Source: Doris montereyensis
Lineage: Eukaryota; Mollusca; Gastropoda; Nudibranchia; Dorididae
Direction of reading: 5' to 3'
DNA: 64,000 nucleotides
Assembly: GCA_037039925.1 (NCBI GenBank)
Contig: JAXRKP010000982.1
Coordinates: 91,001 to 155,000 of the forward strand
A program made the translations under genes and the position numbers. The notes beneath the pieces are model-generated. The model did not search any database, was not told the DNA's origin, and saw only the letters and a program-made list of their open reading frames with translations. Shown here one piece after another: positions 36,430 through 49,700 of the stretch (the first letter of the stretch is position 1; every line of letters begins with the position of its first letter).

Positions 36430-37180
36430 TAAATAACAAGAATAATCAAATCAGGATTAGAGCGTTGCTTTATTTCACTCTCTTGTTGTGTGCATACATT
36501 CCTGAATTTGACACATTTTCTTGACTCCAGTCCAGAAAGTAATGGGTAGGTTACCAGTAATCGCTTCTTTTTATTCATTCCTTTTTCAACTTCATTGTAC
36601 TGAAAAACAGGCTCCTAAATTTTTAGGCCTATAAAAAAAAAAATTAGTCCGGAAAGCTAAAAAAAATGTAACTTAGTAAATTTGATTTACAACTTAGTCT
36701 AATTCAAAATTCATTAAATTCAAGTAATAACTAGTTTCCACTATGAAAAGATAAAATAAAACAATGGAAAAAAAAGAAGCTGATATTTTGACCAACATAT
36801 CACTACTTCTTTACAGGTGGGTTGTGTTTTGCTTGTTGTTCAAACATGATGAATCAACATCATTTATATTTTAACAAAGTAACATACAGTACTGTTGGCA
36901 TAACTCATTTACCATATATGTATCATTAACATTCAAATACAAAAATGAAAACCCTGAGTCATACATAGTAATAAAAAGGATAATGTGAATCTAGACAAAA
37001 CTTGTGCAAACTTTCTTTTCTTGAACATGGGTAGTAATAGTAACATAACAACCTTTTGCCAGGACAATATAAATCTGGCCAATCCTTAATTCTTTGCATG
37101 AGCCGTTCTTCCACTCTTATTAAGTGCATATATTTACATGTCTTATTTGGTACATGTGTTATGTGGTTTATGAGTAAGTA
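36430..37180. other. gene-free stretch
   Basis: AT-rich with no supported frame or element end. Confidence 0.4.
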
Positions 37181-38425
37181 TCTCAGTCAAAGTGATTATA
37201 TCTCAGTCATACTGAATAAATCCCAGTCAAAGTGATATTATATCTCAGTCACAGTGATATTATATCTCAGTCACAGTGATATTATATCCCAGTCACAGTG
37301 ATATTATATCTCAGTCACAGTGATACTATATCTCAGTCACAGTGATATTATATCTCAGTCACAGTGACATTATATCTCAGTCACAGTGATATTATATCTC
37401 AGTCACAGTGATATTATATCTCAGTCACAGTGATATTATATCTCAGTCACAGTGATATTATATCTCAGTCACAGTGACATTATATCTCAGTCACAGTGAT
37501 ATTATATCTCAGTCACAGTGATATTATATCTCAGTCACAGTGATATTATATCTCAGTCACAGTGATATTATATCTCAGTCACAGTGATATTATATCTCAG
37601 TCACAGTGATATTATATCCCAGTCACAGTGATATTATATCCCAGTCACAGTGATATTATATCCCAGTCACAGTGATATTATATCTCAGTCACAGTGATAT
37701 TATATCTCAGTCACAGTGATATTATATCTCAGTCACAGTGATATTATATCTCAGTCACAGTGATATTATATCCCAGTCACAGTGACATTATATCTCAGTC
37801 ACAGTGATATTATATCTCAGTCACAGTGATATTATATCTCAGTCACAGTGATACTATATCTCAGTCACAGTGATATTATATCTCAGTCACAGTGATATTA
37901 TATCTCAAAGTGATATTATATCTCAGTCACAGTGTGCATTATATCTCAGTCACAGTGATATTATATCTCAGTCACAGTGATATTATATCCCAGTCACAGT
38001 GATATTATATCCCAGTCACAGTGATATTATATCTCAGTCACAGTGATATTATATCTCAGTCACAGTGATATTATATCTCAGTCACAATGATATTATATCT
38101 CAGTCACAGTGATATTATATCTCAGTCACAATGATATTATATCTCAGTCACAGTGATATTATATCCCAGTCACAGTGATATTATATCTCAGTCACAGTGT
38201 GCATTATATCTCAGTCACAGTGAAATTATATCCCAGTCACAGTGATATTATATCTCAGTCACAGTGAAATTATATCCCAGTCACAGTGATATTATATCTC
38301 AGTCACAGTGTGCATTATATCTCAGTCACAGTGACATTATATCCCAGTCACAGTGATATTATATCCCAGTCACAGTGATATTATATCTCAGTCACAGTGA
38401 ATATATCTCAGTCACAGTGATACAT
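37180..38425 (+). repeat. 22-bp minisatellite, about 56 copies
   Basis: The unit is CTCAGTCACAGTGATATTATAT. Each unit contains two 9-bp palindromes, TCACAGTGA and ATATTATAT. Variants include CCCAG for CTCAG, GACATT or GTGCATT for GATATT, and a few shortened units near 37900 and 38400. Copies near the left edge (37170-37230) are more diverged, as expected at an array border. Confidence 0.97.
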
Positions 38426-38494
38426 GTATAAGTAAATGAAAAAGGAGCAAAGGATAGGGAAAAAAAAAGTCTTGAATAGATTAGTGAACAGAAC

Positions 38495-38690
38495 AAAAAA
38501 GGTGTGGCTGAGTGTGAAAGGGACAGGTGGAGGATCACAAAAAAGGTGTGGCTGAGTGTGAAAGGGACAGGTGGAGGATCACAAAAAAGGTGTGGCTGAG
38601 TGTGAAAGGGACAGGTGGAGGATCATAAAAAAGGTGTGGCAGAGTGTGAAAGGGACAGGTGGAGGATCATAAAAAAGGGGTTAGGGGTGG
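38495..38690 (+). repeat. 44-bp tandem repeat, four copies
   Basis: Units start at 38495, 38539, 38583 and 38627. Each has an A run, GGTGTGGC(T/A)GAGTGTGAAAG and GGACAGGTGGAGGATCA, then a partial fifth copy. The units are nearly identical. Confidence 0.95.
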
Positions 38691-38800
38691 AGAAAGTAAG
38701 TTCATTTCAAACAAATAAAAGTCTCTTAGAGTGAGATAGTGGGTGAAGACAAAATAAAAGATTAAATAAAAAGAGGGAAATACTTTTATCTCTCTCTTTC

Positions 38801-38837
38801 TCTCCCCCTCTGCCACTCCCCCTCTCTATCTCTCTCT

Positions 38838-38876
<39 letters not shown>

Positions 38877-38881
38877 TCTCC

Positions 38882-38960
<79 letters not shown>
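38801..38960 (+). repeat. (CT)n tract
   Basis: Polypyrimidine with a pure CT run from about 38890 to 38959. Confidence 0.95.
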
Positions 38961-38962
<2 letters not shown>

Positions 38963-38999
38963 ATTTAATTGCAACATCTTGATTCACTTCTCTGGCTCT

Positions 39000-40550
39000 T
39001 CAAGCACAAAAAACATACCACGTCAATTTATTGTGACATTTGTCAACATATGAAACAATATCAGAAGCCATGTAACGTGAAAACCGAATCAGCGATTGGA
39101 GAAGCATAACTCGTGAGTGAGTACGTAGAATGGGGACTGGATTATAGTTATGATAACAATATATGGCACTTGCATACCATGAATAGTAAAAAAAAACAGG
39201 CTCTTGTCTCACGACAGACAACAGGAATTAAAATCTATATGCATAAAAATGGCTCTGAAAAAAACAATTATTCAGGAGTGATTGCAAGCATTTGTTATAT
39301 TCCTCATGATCTGGAAACATTTTCTTGAGATAATGCAATGCCATGTTACATTAATCTATTTGAGAAGAAAAATTTATAACTTCAAAAAAATCTCTCTTGT
39401 GTTACTTATTTACACGTTCATCTTGATGACAGACAAGTTTACTTAATGATGTGGAGCCTCTTTCAGTTTTTTTTCAGATGCAGTTATTCTCCATTATTAC
39501 TTTTAAACCATTTTCAAATTGATACATCTAATGTGATTAGGATGTGGAAAACAATTACTTAGTAGACAGCTTTATAAGTAAGACACAAGTTCACAAGAAG
39601 CTTATGTGTATGAAATTCATACATCTTCTTGATTAGCAATAATAGATCCATGTTAAACTCACATCACGTCAAAAGATGATGTCAATGTTTGAGAAAAAAA
39701 AAAAAAGAAGCTATAGCCCCTTTCCTTTCAATTCTGCTTTATATGATATGCCATTTTTTCCAAACAAATGTGAAATAAGTATTTTAAAGTTGTTTAAGGA
39801 CAATATAATCCTCCCAAAAAAAAGAAAAAAGATACCCCCCATCCAAAAACCAAAGAAAATGACTCTACAAATACACAAAAAAAGAAGAAAATGCAGTAAC
39901 AAAACTTTTTCGGACATAAGAAGACAAAGGCAGACAGTTGGGTTTAGAGACAGACCTACAAATTAGTGAAGAAAATTAATGTTCAAAGAAAATCTGGTTG
40001 CTGATGTGAGATCACAAGCACCTAACAAATAACATAAGAAACTTGTATAAAGCTTGTAGAAACAATAAAATAGGAGACCGTTAAAATAATACAAATTACA
40101 ATTCCTAGAAAAACATGCCCTATTTGCATTATTTAAAAAATATTTCAAATTGTTTAACTGGTTTCATAATTTATATTACTACTGAAATTGGCAGTGGAAG
40201 TGTCATTTCCTTTAATTTGTGTTTATGTTTATCTGTGGACTTTTATCCAAACTTCTTCATATTACTAGTTTATAAAGTATCCCAGTAGTTGGAAATGACA
40301 CATACATACACACATTTAAAAAATGCACAAAAAAACCCCACATATTCCCAAACAGGCTCCTACACAATTACAGGTATTTTCCTTTTACAAAATATAATTT
40401 ATCACAATCTCTTTGTTCTCACTCTCAAATACCACCCAACAATGTACTTATCAAACATTTCACATATCATTCTAGTTTTATGTTAGAAGTTCTGTCGGTC
40501 ATGGTTTTGGTATACTCCTTCATCCTGTGCTGTGATTTCAGCTAACGTTC
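39000..40550. other. downstream flank of the AtuA gene
   Basis: Part of this is probably the 3' UTR of the minus-strand AtuA gene. No AATAAA is visible close to the stop; an ATTAAA on the minus strand at 40216-40211 is a weak candidate. Nothing else is recognisable. Confidence 0.3.
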
Positions 40551-40555
40551 ACAGT

Positions 40556-40645
40556 TTACTGCTTTATGGCTTCATCAGCCAGCTTTTTCAAATCAGGAAC
40601 ACTAGTTATCTTGAAGTCAAGCAGTTCTTGGCCCATTCCCTTGCC
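40556..40645 (-). CDS. AtuA-family terminal exon 17
   Basis: Encodes '[20 protein letters not shown]' to 'AIKQ' and a TAA stop. Acceptor ctaaag. Confidence 0.92.
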   Translation of the reverse strand, partial: GKGMGQELLDFKITSVPDLKKLADEAIKQ

Positions 40646-40678
40646 CTTTAGAGAAAGATACAATATACATGTATATTA

Positions 40679-40710
<32 letters not shown>

Positions 40711-43700
40711 CATATCATATTAAACTCTCCTGTCTGTTTCCTTATTGATAAACAAAAACAAAACCCATCAAGTAGTGACTCCATTGAATTTAAGAAGGTA
40801 CTGCTATATTAGTAATTATATCTCTTGTGCTGCTTGCCCAATCTAAAGATCATTCAGTTTTCGTTGAAAATGTTCCCTATTTTTGAACTTTCCACAAATT
40901 CAAAATGAGAGATTTCATGTCACATGTGGTACAAAATGCACAATTATATATTTCAAGGAAGAAGAAAATAAGAATTATGTTAAAACCACTTTTCCCATCT
41001 ATTTTTATGAATACTTATTTTGTTTATCATGTTTGTATAAATACCTGGCTGTGAATAATTTCTATAGTATTCTTTATACTTTACCTGAGGATCACTTCTC
41101 AAGGAAGATATTCCTCCACCACCAAGACTCTCTCTTAGGACAAAATTAAGTCCTCCTACTCCAGGTACGTCAAATCTAAATGAAAGACACAATAAAGGAA
41201 ATTGTTTAAGAATTACCCATACACCGAAAGGTAGAATGGGAACTGATAAAGAAAGAAAGTTTAAGAATTACTCTGTCCAAGAATTCTGAAATTGAATTTG
41301 GAATTCAAAGTTTTGATTTTCATGTATAACATATAATTTACAAGCATACATCACATAAATAAGTTAAAATATAAGCATACAATTACATGAACAGTATATA
41401 AAACAGATGAACGGATATTGAAAACTTAAAATGCTAGTAAGGATGTAAATCTACTCAATATGAGTCAACTTTAACAAATATTCAAAGGTTTTAAAAGTCA
41501 TATTATAATAGTGCATAAACTGTCAGAGGCCAATAAAATCAGCCTTTAAGCTGCCACCAAGAAGCTAAATAAACTTGCAAAATACACTTGTTGGGTAGCT
41601 TTTTACTTAATCTCTGATATTAAATAAATAAAATTTTCAAAGTCACATAATTCTATGAAGGATTGATCATTATAATTATATTAACTGAAGCACAGCACGG
41701 AAGAAAACGTAAAAATCAACCCAAACATTTGATAATAAATGCTCATTGTTACGCAAAGATAAAAAGAGAATTTTGCCTTCAGAAGCTCTCAACTCTAAGC
41801 TTAGTTTTGCTATATATGTGAAGTTTTAGCTCATTTCTTATCAATTATGTCTTGGTGCCAAAGTTCACAACTCATGAGTGTATACACAGATATATTTTCT
41901 ATATGATCTATGCTCTTAAGCAATGGGACAATTACACTAAAATGTGTAATTATCTAAGTTTAAGTGACAATTTTCAAATAAAAGTGAGCTTATGTCAAGA
42001 AACTCTTGTTCCATCAAAGTCTCGGTTTTGAAAATAGTTAAAAGAAGAAAGTAACTCTTGCAATTGAAGTACAAAGAGCTTAATCTATAACAGAAATTCT
42101 AAACTGATAGCCAAACTTGAGTTCATCTCTCTGTGTTGATGAGGGTAAAGTAAAATAAAGATCCTTCAAGATCATTATGGCTCATAGAGCATGAAGTGGA
42201 ACAAGTAATAATCAACTCCTGATCAGTACGCTAATCTGACGCAGATTTTACTCCCAAGCTAGTGCCTGTGCCCATTTGTATATGGGTCAAGTGGGAAAAA
42301 TGCGTGTTAAGTTTAAGTGTCTTTCCTAAAGAACACAACAGCGGACCTAGCTTGCTAGGATTTATATATGGGACCTCATGATTCATGGTCCGGCAGTCTA
42401 ACCACTTGGCCACCAACGATGAGAGTATGATAAAAATATCCAAGTTTTTAAAATTTACATACCTGTGAACTTTACTAGTAGGTGAGCTACGATCGAAATA
42501 CTGATCAAAATATTTTTCCACAGCTTCTGCTGTTAGTTGTTGTCTAATGAAAGGGAGATAAGCTGGATGTCTTGCAATCACTCCTGAAAATTTGAAGTGG
42601 AAAAGTTTAAATCATGAGAGTTCGAATTTAAAACAAAAATATTATATTTACTCAAATCCACAACTAAGGTGATCTCAGGGGTTTTGGTAGGATTTTAAAT
42701 TTTTCCTTGTAAACAGCCAAGGGATTTTTAATATGCACAGAGTGTTGTAATCTGCACACAGGATCTCCTTTTCATGTCTGTCTCCAATGGAACTAGGTGC
42801 CCATCCACCTACCTGGACCAGGGGGTAGATTTTACTTGAAAAAACTTGAAAACATTTTTCAAACATTTTTCAACCGTCAACCTCTTGGTCAAGAAGGCAG
42901 ACACAATGCCTATGAACCACCATTCCTTGAGAGTTACACAATCAGATAGAAAGACAATAGATAGATAGAAAGACAGATAAGAGAAAAATACATCCATACT
43001 TTTCACTTCATTTTTAGCATTGTTCAGTAACAGTAATGGTGTGAAATTATTCTGACAAAATCACAGTACAGGCTGATTTGAAGAGACTGAAACCTTTCTG
43101 CATTCCATCTCCTTTACACGTGTGTTTCACTGTTATATCATTTGTTATGTCTGCTTATTTTATCCCTAACCGAAAGGAGTTGTGATTCATATCGTCTGTT
43201 ATGTTTGCTTGTGTGCTTCTTTACCCACAAACCTGAATGAGCTGTAATTTTATGTTTTTGGCAGGACTTTCAAAATCTTTCATAGCCTACCCTCTAAAAT
43301 ATCAGGGGAATCTCCTAGTTTTGAGTCATTTGTCCCCTAAAACGTGACATTGTATCCTGGAGAAAGAAACAGGAGTTTTCTCTCTCCACCCAGATGTGAA
43401 TAGATGTCAGATATAGCTAGGAGGTGATTTCGGCTTGTACCCATGACATTTTGGTTGAGAGGGTAACACTCTGCCTCTGGACTACCGAGTCCATCAAATG
43501 GATTAAGCATTGGTTTCTTGGACCTAAAGTATGGAAGACACGACTTCATTTTACTTTAGTTGAAATGACTAGGGATGAAATGAAGCCTACTGGGGTTGGT
43601 GTTTAACTTACAAAGCAAGCATTGTACTTAGCACAACTGGTATAGCACAAACATTTTCCTCCTCTCCATCACTCATATAATGAGACTATACGTTGGTAGT

Positions 43701-46700
43701 AATGATCTGTCCTCTTTCAAATTTGCATGTATGTCTTTTGTGTAGTAATGACCTGTCCTCTGTCAAATTTGCATTCATGTCTTTTGCATCCGGGCAGTGG
43801 ACAGGTAAGCACCTGTACGGGGAGTAGATGATCCCGCCCTCCAAAACTCTCCTGCTGCCTTGCAGGTCGGTCTTGGCTGACCAAAGGCTAAGGGAGTCAA
43901 CTCTGACAGAAAACAACCTGCTGTCTTGCAGGCTGGTCTTGAATAACTAAAGGCTAAGGGAGTTAACTCTGACAGAAAAGAACAAGGCCTGGTAGGGGGC
44001 CTCAAGGTGGCAGCCCCATCATCTACCTAGGGTACAGTGGGCTAATCCCCTGCTTATCCAAAACCTAACTGATGCAGAGAAATAAAAATAATATACCCGG
44101 CTTGACCTTTCAACAATGAAAATGGAAACAAACACGGACTGTTATTTTTGGAACATGGAATATTAGGGCTAAATGGAAAAGAGTTAGAATTAGTTGAAGA
44201 AATGGAAACATTCAAAATAGACATTTTGGCTATTACAGAAACAAAGAAAAAGGATAAGGAATAGAAAATGTAGGACCAAATAAAATTTTAATCTTCTCAG
44301 GAGTAGATGTCAAAGATAGAGCTAGAGCAAGAGTAGGTCTCCTAGTGCATAAAAGGCATGAAAAGCTACTAGAAAGCTGGATATTAGAGGTAAATATTAA
44401 ACCAAAAAGAAGAGAAATTAAATTATTAATAGCTTATGGACCAAACGAAGATGCCACTAAAGAAGAAAAAGATACCTTCGAAAAGGATTTACAAATAGCT
44501 GCGGAGAATCTTACACATAAACAGGAACTAATGGTTTTAGGAGATTTAAATGCTAGAGTACGCAACAATATAGAAACATCAGGAGGAGTAATAGGTAAAG
44601 AAGGAGAGACAACTTCTCCAAATGGAGAGAGACTAGTAGATTTTTGCCAAAAGAATAACATGAAAAAAGCCAACACCTTTTTTCCTCATAAAGATATCCA
44701 CAAATATACAAGAGTAAATGAAGACCAGTGTGAAAAGTCAATGATAGACTACATAATTTTTTCTCCTTATCTCTATCTCCTTCTCACCTTTTATTACTTA
44801 TTTTCATATTGTTATTTCATTCTAGATCTGAACCTTCCATTCTCGCTCATTCTTCACATCACCCTCTACACGTTTCTTATCATCACTACCTTTTTCTTTC
44901 TTTTTTCTCCTTTCCGTTTTTTTCTTCTGACATCACATTGTGTGATGCCTCAGGTAGTACTTACATCTAGATTCTAGATATTTCTCGTTTGTTGTCTGAC
45001 AAAGGGTTATACTCGAAATGCCACATGTGTTCTGTCTTTATTAGTGGAGTTGTCACTTATTGTCATATTTCGTCTACATAATAGTTAGCAGCTCCCTTTT
45101 TACAGTACATTGGATGCAAGAGTAAACAGAGGAGCAGAAATATTTAGTGATCATCACCTAGTGATTGCCAAAATGAGATTACTGACTGAAGAAAACAAAC
45201 AGAAAAGGAACTAAATAAACCAATAGTAAAAGAGATATACCAGTATAGGATAAAAAGATTTATCAGTGAAAGACAGATGGATCTGAATGATAGCACAATA
45301 GAAGAAAAGTGGCAAATGTATAAAGAAACACTCCTCAGTTATACTGAAGAGGTCTGTGGTAGGAAACGAATTAAAGGAGATGGGAAAAGAACAGCATGGT
45401 GGAATAAGAATGTCAAAACTAAGATCAAAGAAAAAAGGATGCCTGGAAGAAATACTTGCAAACAAAAAGACCAGAGGATAGGATAGACTACATGAATAAA
45501 AGAACTATCGCCAAAGAGGAAGTTAGGAAAGCAAAACAGGAACAATGGGAAGAGTTTGGACACAGACTCAAAGAAAGCTATCAAGGAAATCAAAAGCTGT
45601 TCTGGGGGGCAATAAAGATTACGAGAAAGACTAAAGCATGCCCAATACATCAAATTAAGAATGTCAAAGGAGAAATAATGAAAGAAGACAGCCAAATCAT
45701 GGAAACATGGAGAAAACATTTTCACCAATTACATAATCCCTCCAGAACATATGAAACAAGGAGTAAAGATCAATTAGTAAGAGTATCAAGTAATCCAGAA
45801 GAGACAGCTGAAGATGTAGATATATCAATGGAAGAAATTCAAACAGCTATAAGAAAAGCGAAATTAGGAAAAGCCCCAGGAGCAGATCAAGTTTATCCAG
45901 AAATGATTAAAAACCAAGCGAGAGAGGCAGACAAACTACTACATGCAATATGCCAACAAGCATGGAAGTCCAAACAGGTGCCAGACGACTGGAAAAAGGG
46001 AATGGTAGTACCAATACATAAGAAAGGATCAACTATGGAATGCTCAAACTATAGAGGGATATCACTACTTAGCGTTCCAGGAAAAGTATATGCCAGGATA
46101 CTGGTAATAAGATTAAGGAAAAGAGTAGAGGATCAGATTGAAGAGCATCAGAGCGGATTTAAACCAAGAAGAAGTGTACAAGACCACATATTTACAATTA
46201 GACAAATAATAGAAAAATTCCTTGAGAGAAACAATGACTTGCACCTGTGTTTTAGAGATCTTAGAAAAGGCATTTGAGACTGTGATGAGGGACGAACTAT
46301 GGCATTCCTTAAAAGAACACAATGTAGAGCAAAATTAATAGAAGCCATTAAAAGTTTTTACAATAAACCAACATGTGCAGTGAGAGTAGCTGGAAACATA
46401 TCTGCAGAATTTGATGTTGATATAGGAGTAAGACAGGGTTGTATCCTAAGTCCTCCTTTGTTTATCACATTTATGAATTCAGTCGCAAAGGCATCCTCAA
46501 AAATGAAAAAATGAATGTGGGTATGTGGAAGCTCAAACCAGTAAATGTATCAATGCTTTCATTTGCCGATGATTTAGTTCTGTTTGGAAAATCAGAAAGT
46601 GACCTTCAGTCGAATATCAACATTATGAACAATGAACTAAATAAAAGAGGAATGAGAGTAAATGCAAAGAAAACCAAAATAATGCTAGTATTACTAGGGA

Positions 46701-49700
46701 AGCTAAAACAAAAAATTTTAAATTGGGCAGGAAGAATTTAGAACAAGTTCAAAGCTACAATTACCTAGGAGTAATGATTAACTCAGAGGGAAAACTAAGA
46801 GAAGAAATCAGCCAGAGAATCGAAAAGGCAAGTGCAATATATAACCATCTAGGAAAGGCATTTGTAGGTAAACAAGAATTGTCAAGAAAAACCAAAATGG
46901 CAGTATACAACACAGTTTATTGTCCTACTCTCCTCTATGGCAGTGAAACCTGGACCTTAGACAGTAGAGAATACAGTAGAGAATACAGTAGAGTACAGGC
47001 AGCTGAAATACAAAATATCTAAGAATAGTAGGGAAAACTAAAAGAGACAAAATCAGCAACACAACAATAAGATGGCATAAAAACTAAGATAGAAATAAAT
47101 CAATTGAGATGGTTTGGGCATGTAAACAGAATGAATGAAAATAGAATAGGCTAAATCAGAATACAGTGCTAAAGCCCAAGGTAAAAGACCAAAAGGCAGA
47201 AAGTGGGTAGAAGATATAAAAAAGGCATTGAAGAATATAAATTTAACATTTTTGGAAGGAAACAGAAAATGCCAGGAAGGGCATCCTGGAGAAAGATCAT
47301 CTCGGGCATCTGAGCCCATACACCGTAGGGTAGAATGGGAATTGATAAAGAAAGAAAGAAAGTCTTTTGCATAGTAATGACCTGTCCTCTTTCATATTTA
47401 CATTTATATCTTTTGTGTAGTAATGACCTGTCTTCTGTCAAATGTGCATTTATGTCCTTTGGCAAGTTAACTTTCAAGAAAATAAAAGATATACCACATT
47501 TTATTTCCTGATAAACAAGTCTCCTTTTGAAAACACTCAATGTCATTTCATGACATACACCACATAATGCTATACCCAACATTTTTCTTATGGGTAGATG
47601 TTCTTGTAAAGTATTTCCTCAGCAGAGACCTTTGCGATTACTAACAAGAACTGTGATATCAAAAAGTAGCCCAGTGTAACTTACCAATATTGCAGTTGTT
47701 TCCCTTATCACCGGATCGAGTGAAAGCAAGATCTTCAAGGCGATATGAAAAATCTCCAGTAGGAAGCTCCATATCTACTTTATCTTTGTTTCCGTTAGTA
47801 TCACTGGCAGGATAAGCTTGTGTGAGATACTCAACAGTTGGTACATTTGGTGCCGCATACATTTCTTTTTGATCATTCATCTCAATTGAGATCTGAAATA
47901 CAAGTACATGTATATAAAAAGTACTGCCCTGTAGCTGTTTCTCCCACCCCTTAATTTATCAACCTTGCATATGTACCCTGGGCAGTGGACAGGTAAGCAC
48001 CTGTATGGGGAGTAGATGATCCTGCCATCCATGAGTCTTCTGCTGCCTTGCAGGCGGGTCTTAGTCGACCAAAGGCTAAGGGAGTTAACTCTGACAGAAA
48101 ACAACAACCTGCTGCCTTGCAGGGACGGTCTTGAATGACTAAAGGCTAAGGGAGTTAACTCTGACAGAAAAGAACAAGGCCTGGTAGGGGGCCTCAAGGT
48201 GGCAGCCCCACCATCTACCTAGGGTAAAGTGGGCTAATCCCCTGCTTATCCAAAAACAAACAGATTCAGATAAAAAATAAATATGATATAACCAGCTTGA
48301 TCTTTGGAAGACGAACTTGGAAACGAATTGAACTGTGATTTTTGGAACATGGAACATTAGGAAATAAATGGAAAAGAGTTAGAATTAGTTGCAGAAATGG
48401 AACAATTTTAAGTAGATATTTTGGCCATTACAAAAACAAAGAAAAAAGGACAAGGAATAGAAAATGTAGGACCGAATCATATTTTAGTCTTCTCAGGAGT
48501 AGATGTCAAAGATAGAGCTAGAGCAGGAGTAGGTCTCCTAGTGCATAAAAGGCATGAAAACCTACTAGAAAGTTGGAAATTTATAAGCCCACGGATATTA
48601 GAGGTAATTATTAAACCAAAAGGACGAGAAATTAAATTATTAATAGCTTATGGACCAAACGAAGACGCAACTAAAGAAGAAAAAGATATCTTCGAAAATG
48701 ATTTACAACTAGCTGCAGAGAATCTCAAACCCTAACAGGAACTAATGTTTTTAGGAGATTTAAACGCTAGAGTAGGCAACAATGTAGAAACGTCAGGAGG
48801 AGTAATAGGTAAAGAAGGAGAGACAACTTCTCCAAATGGAGAGAGACTAATAGATTTTTGTCTGAAGAATAACATGAAAATAGCCAACACCTTTTTTCCT
48901 CATAAAGATTAAAGATATCCACAAATATACAAGAGTAAATGAAGACCGGTGTGAAAAGTCAATGATAGACTACATAATAGTTAGCAGCTCCCTTTTTACA
49001 GTACATTGGATGTAAGAGTAAACAGAGGAACAGAAATATCTAGTGATCATCACTTAGTGATTGCCAAAATGAGATTAATGACTGAAGAAAACAAACAGAA
49101 AAGGAAAAAGCTACTAAACTCAAAATAGAGGAACTAAATAAACCAGTAGTAAAACAGGTATACCAATCTAGGATAAAAAGATTTATCAGTGAAAGACAGA
49201 TGGATCTGAATCATAGTACAATAGAAGAAAAGTGGCAGATGTATAAAGAAACACGCCTCAGTTGTACTGAAGAGGTCAGTGGTAGGAAACAAATTAAAGG
49301 AGATGGGAAAAGAACAGCATGGTGGAATGAGAATGTCAAAACTAAGATCAAAGAAAAGAAGGATGCCTGGAAGAAATACTTGCAAACAAAAAGACCAGAG
49401 AATAGGATAGATTACGTGAATAAAAGAACTATCGCCAAAGAGGAAGTTAAGAAAGCAAAACAGGAACAATGGGAAGAGTCTGGACAAAGACTCCAAGAAA
49501 GCTATCAAGGAAATCAAAAGCTGTTCTGGGGGCAAAAAGAGCATGAGAAAGACCAAGCATGCCCAATACGACAAATTAAGAATGTCAAAGGAGAAATAAT
49601 GAAAGAAGAGAACGAAATCCTGGAAACATGGAGAAAGCATTTTCAGCAATTACATAATCCCTCCAGAACATATGAAACAAGGAGTAAAGATCAATTAGTA

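Noticed and set aside
37180..38425. Regularly spaced 22-bp repeats, CRISPR-like at first glance
   Set aside because: Units are head to tail with no unique spacers, and the DNA is animal. It is a minisatellite.
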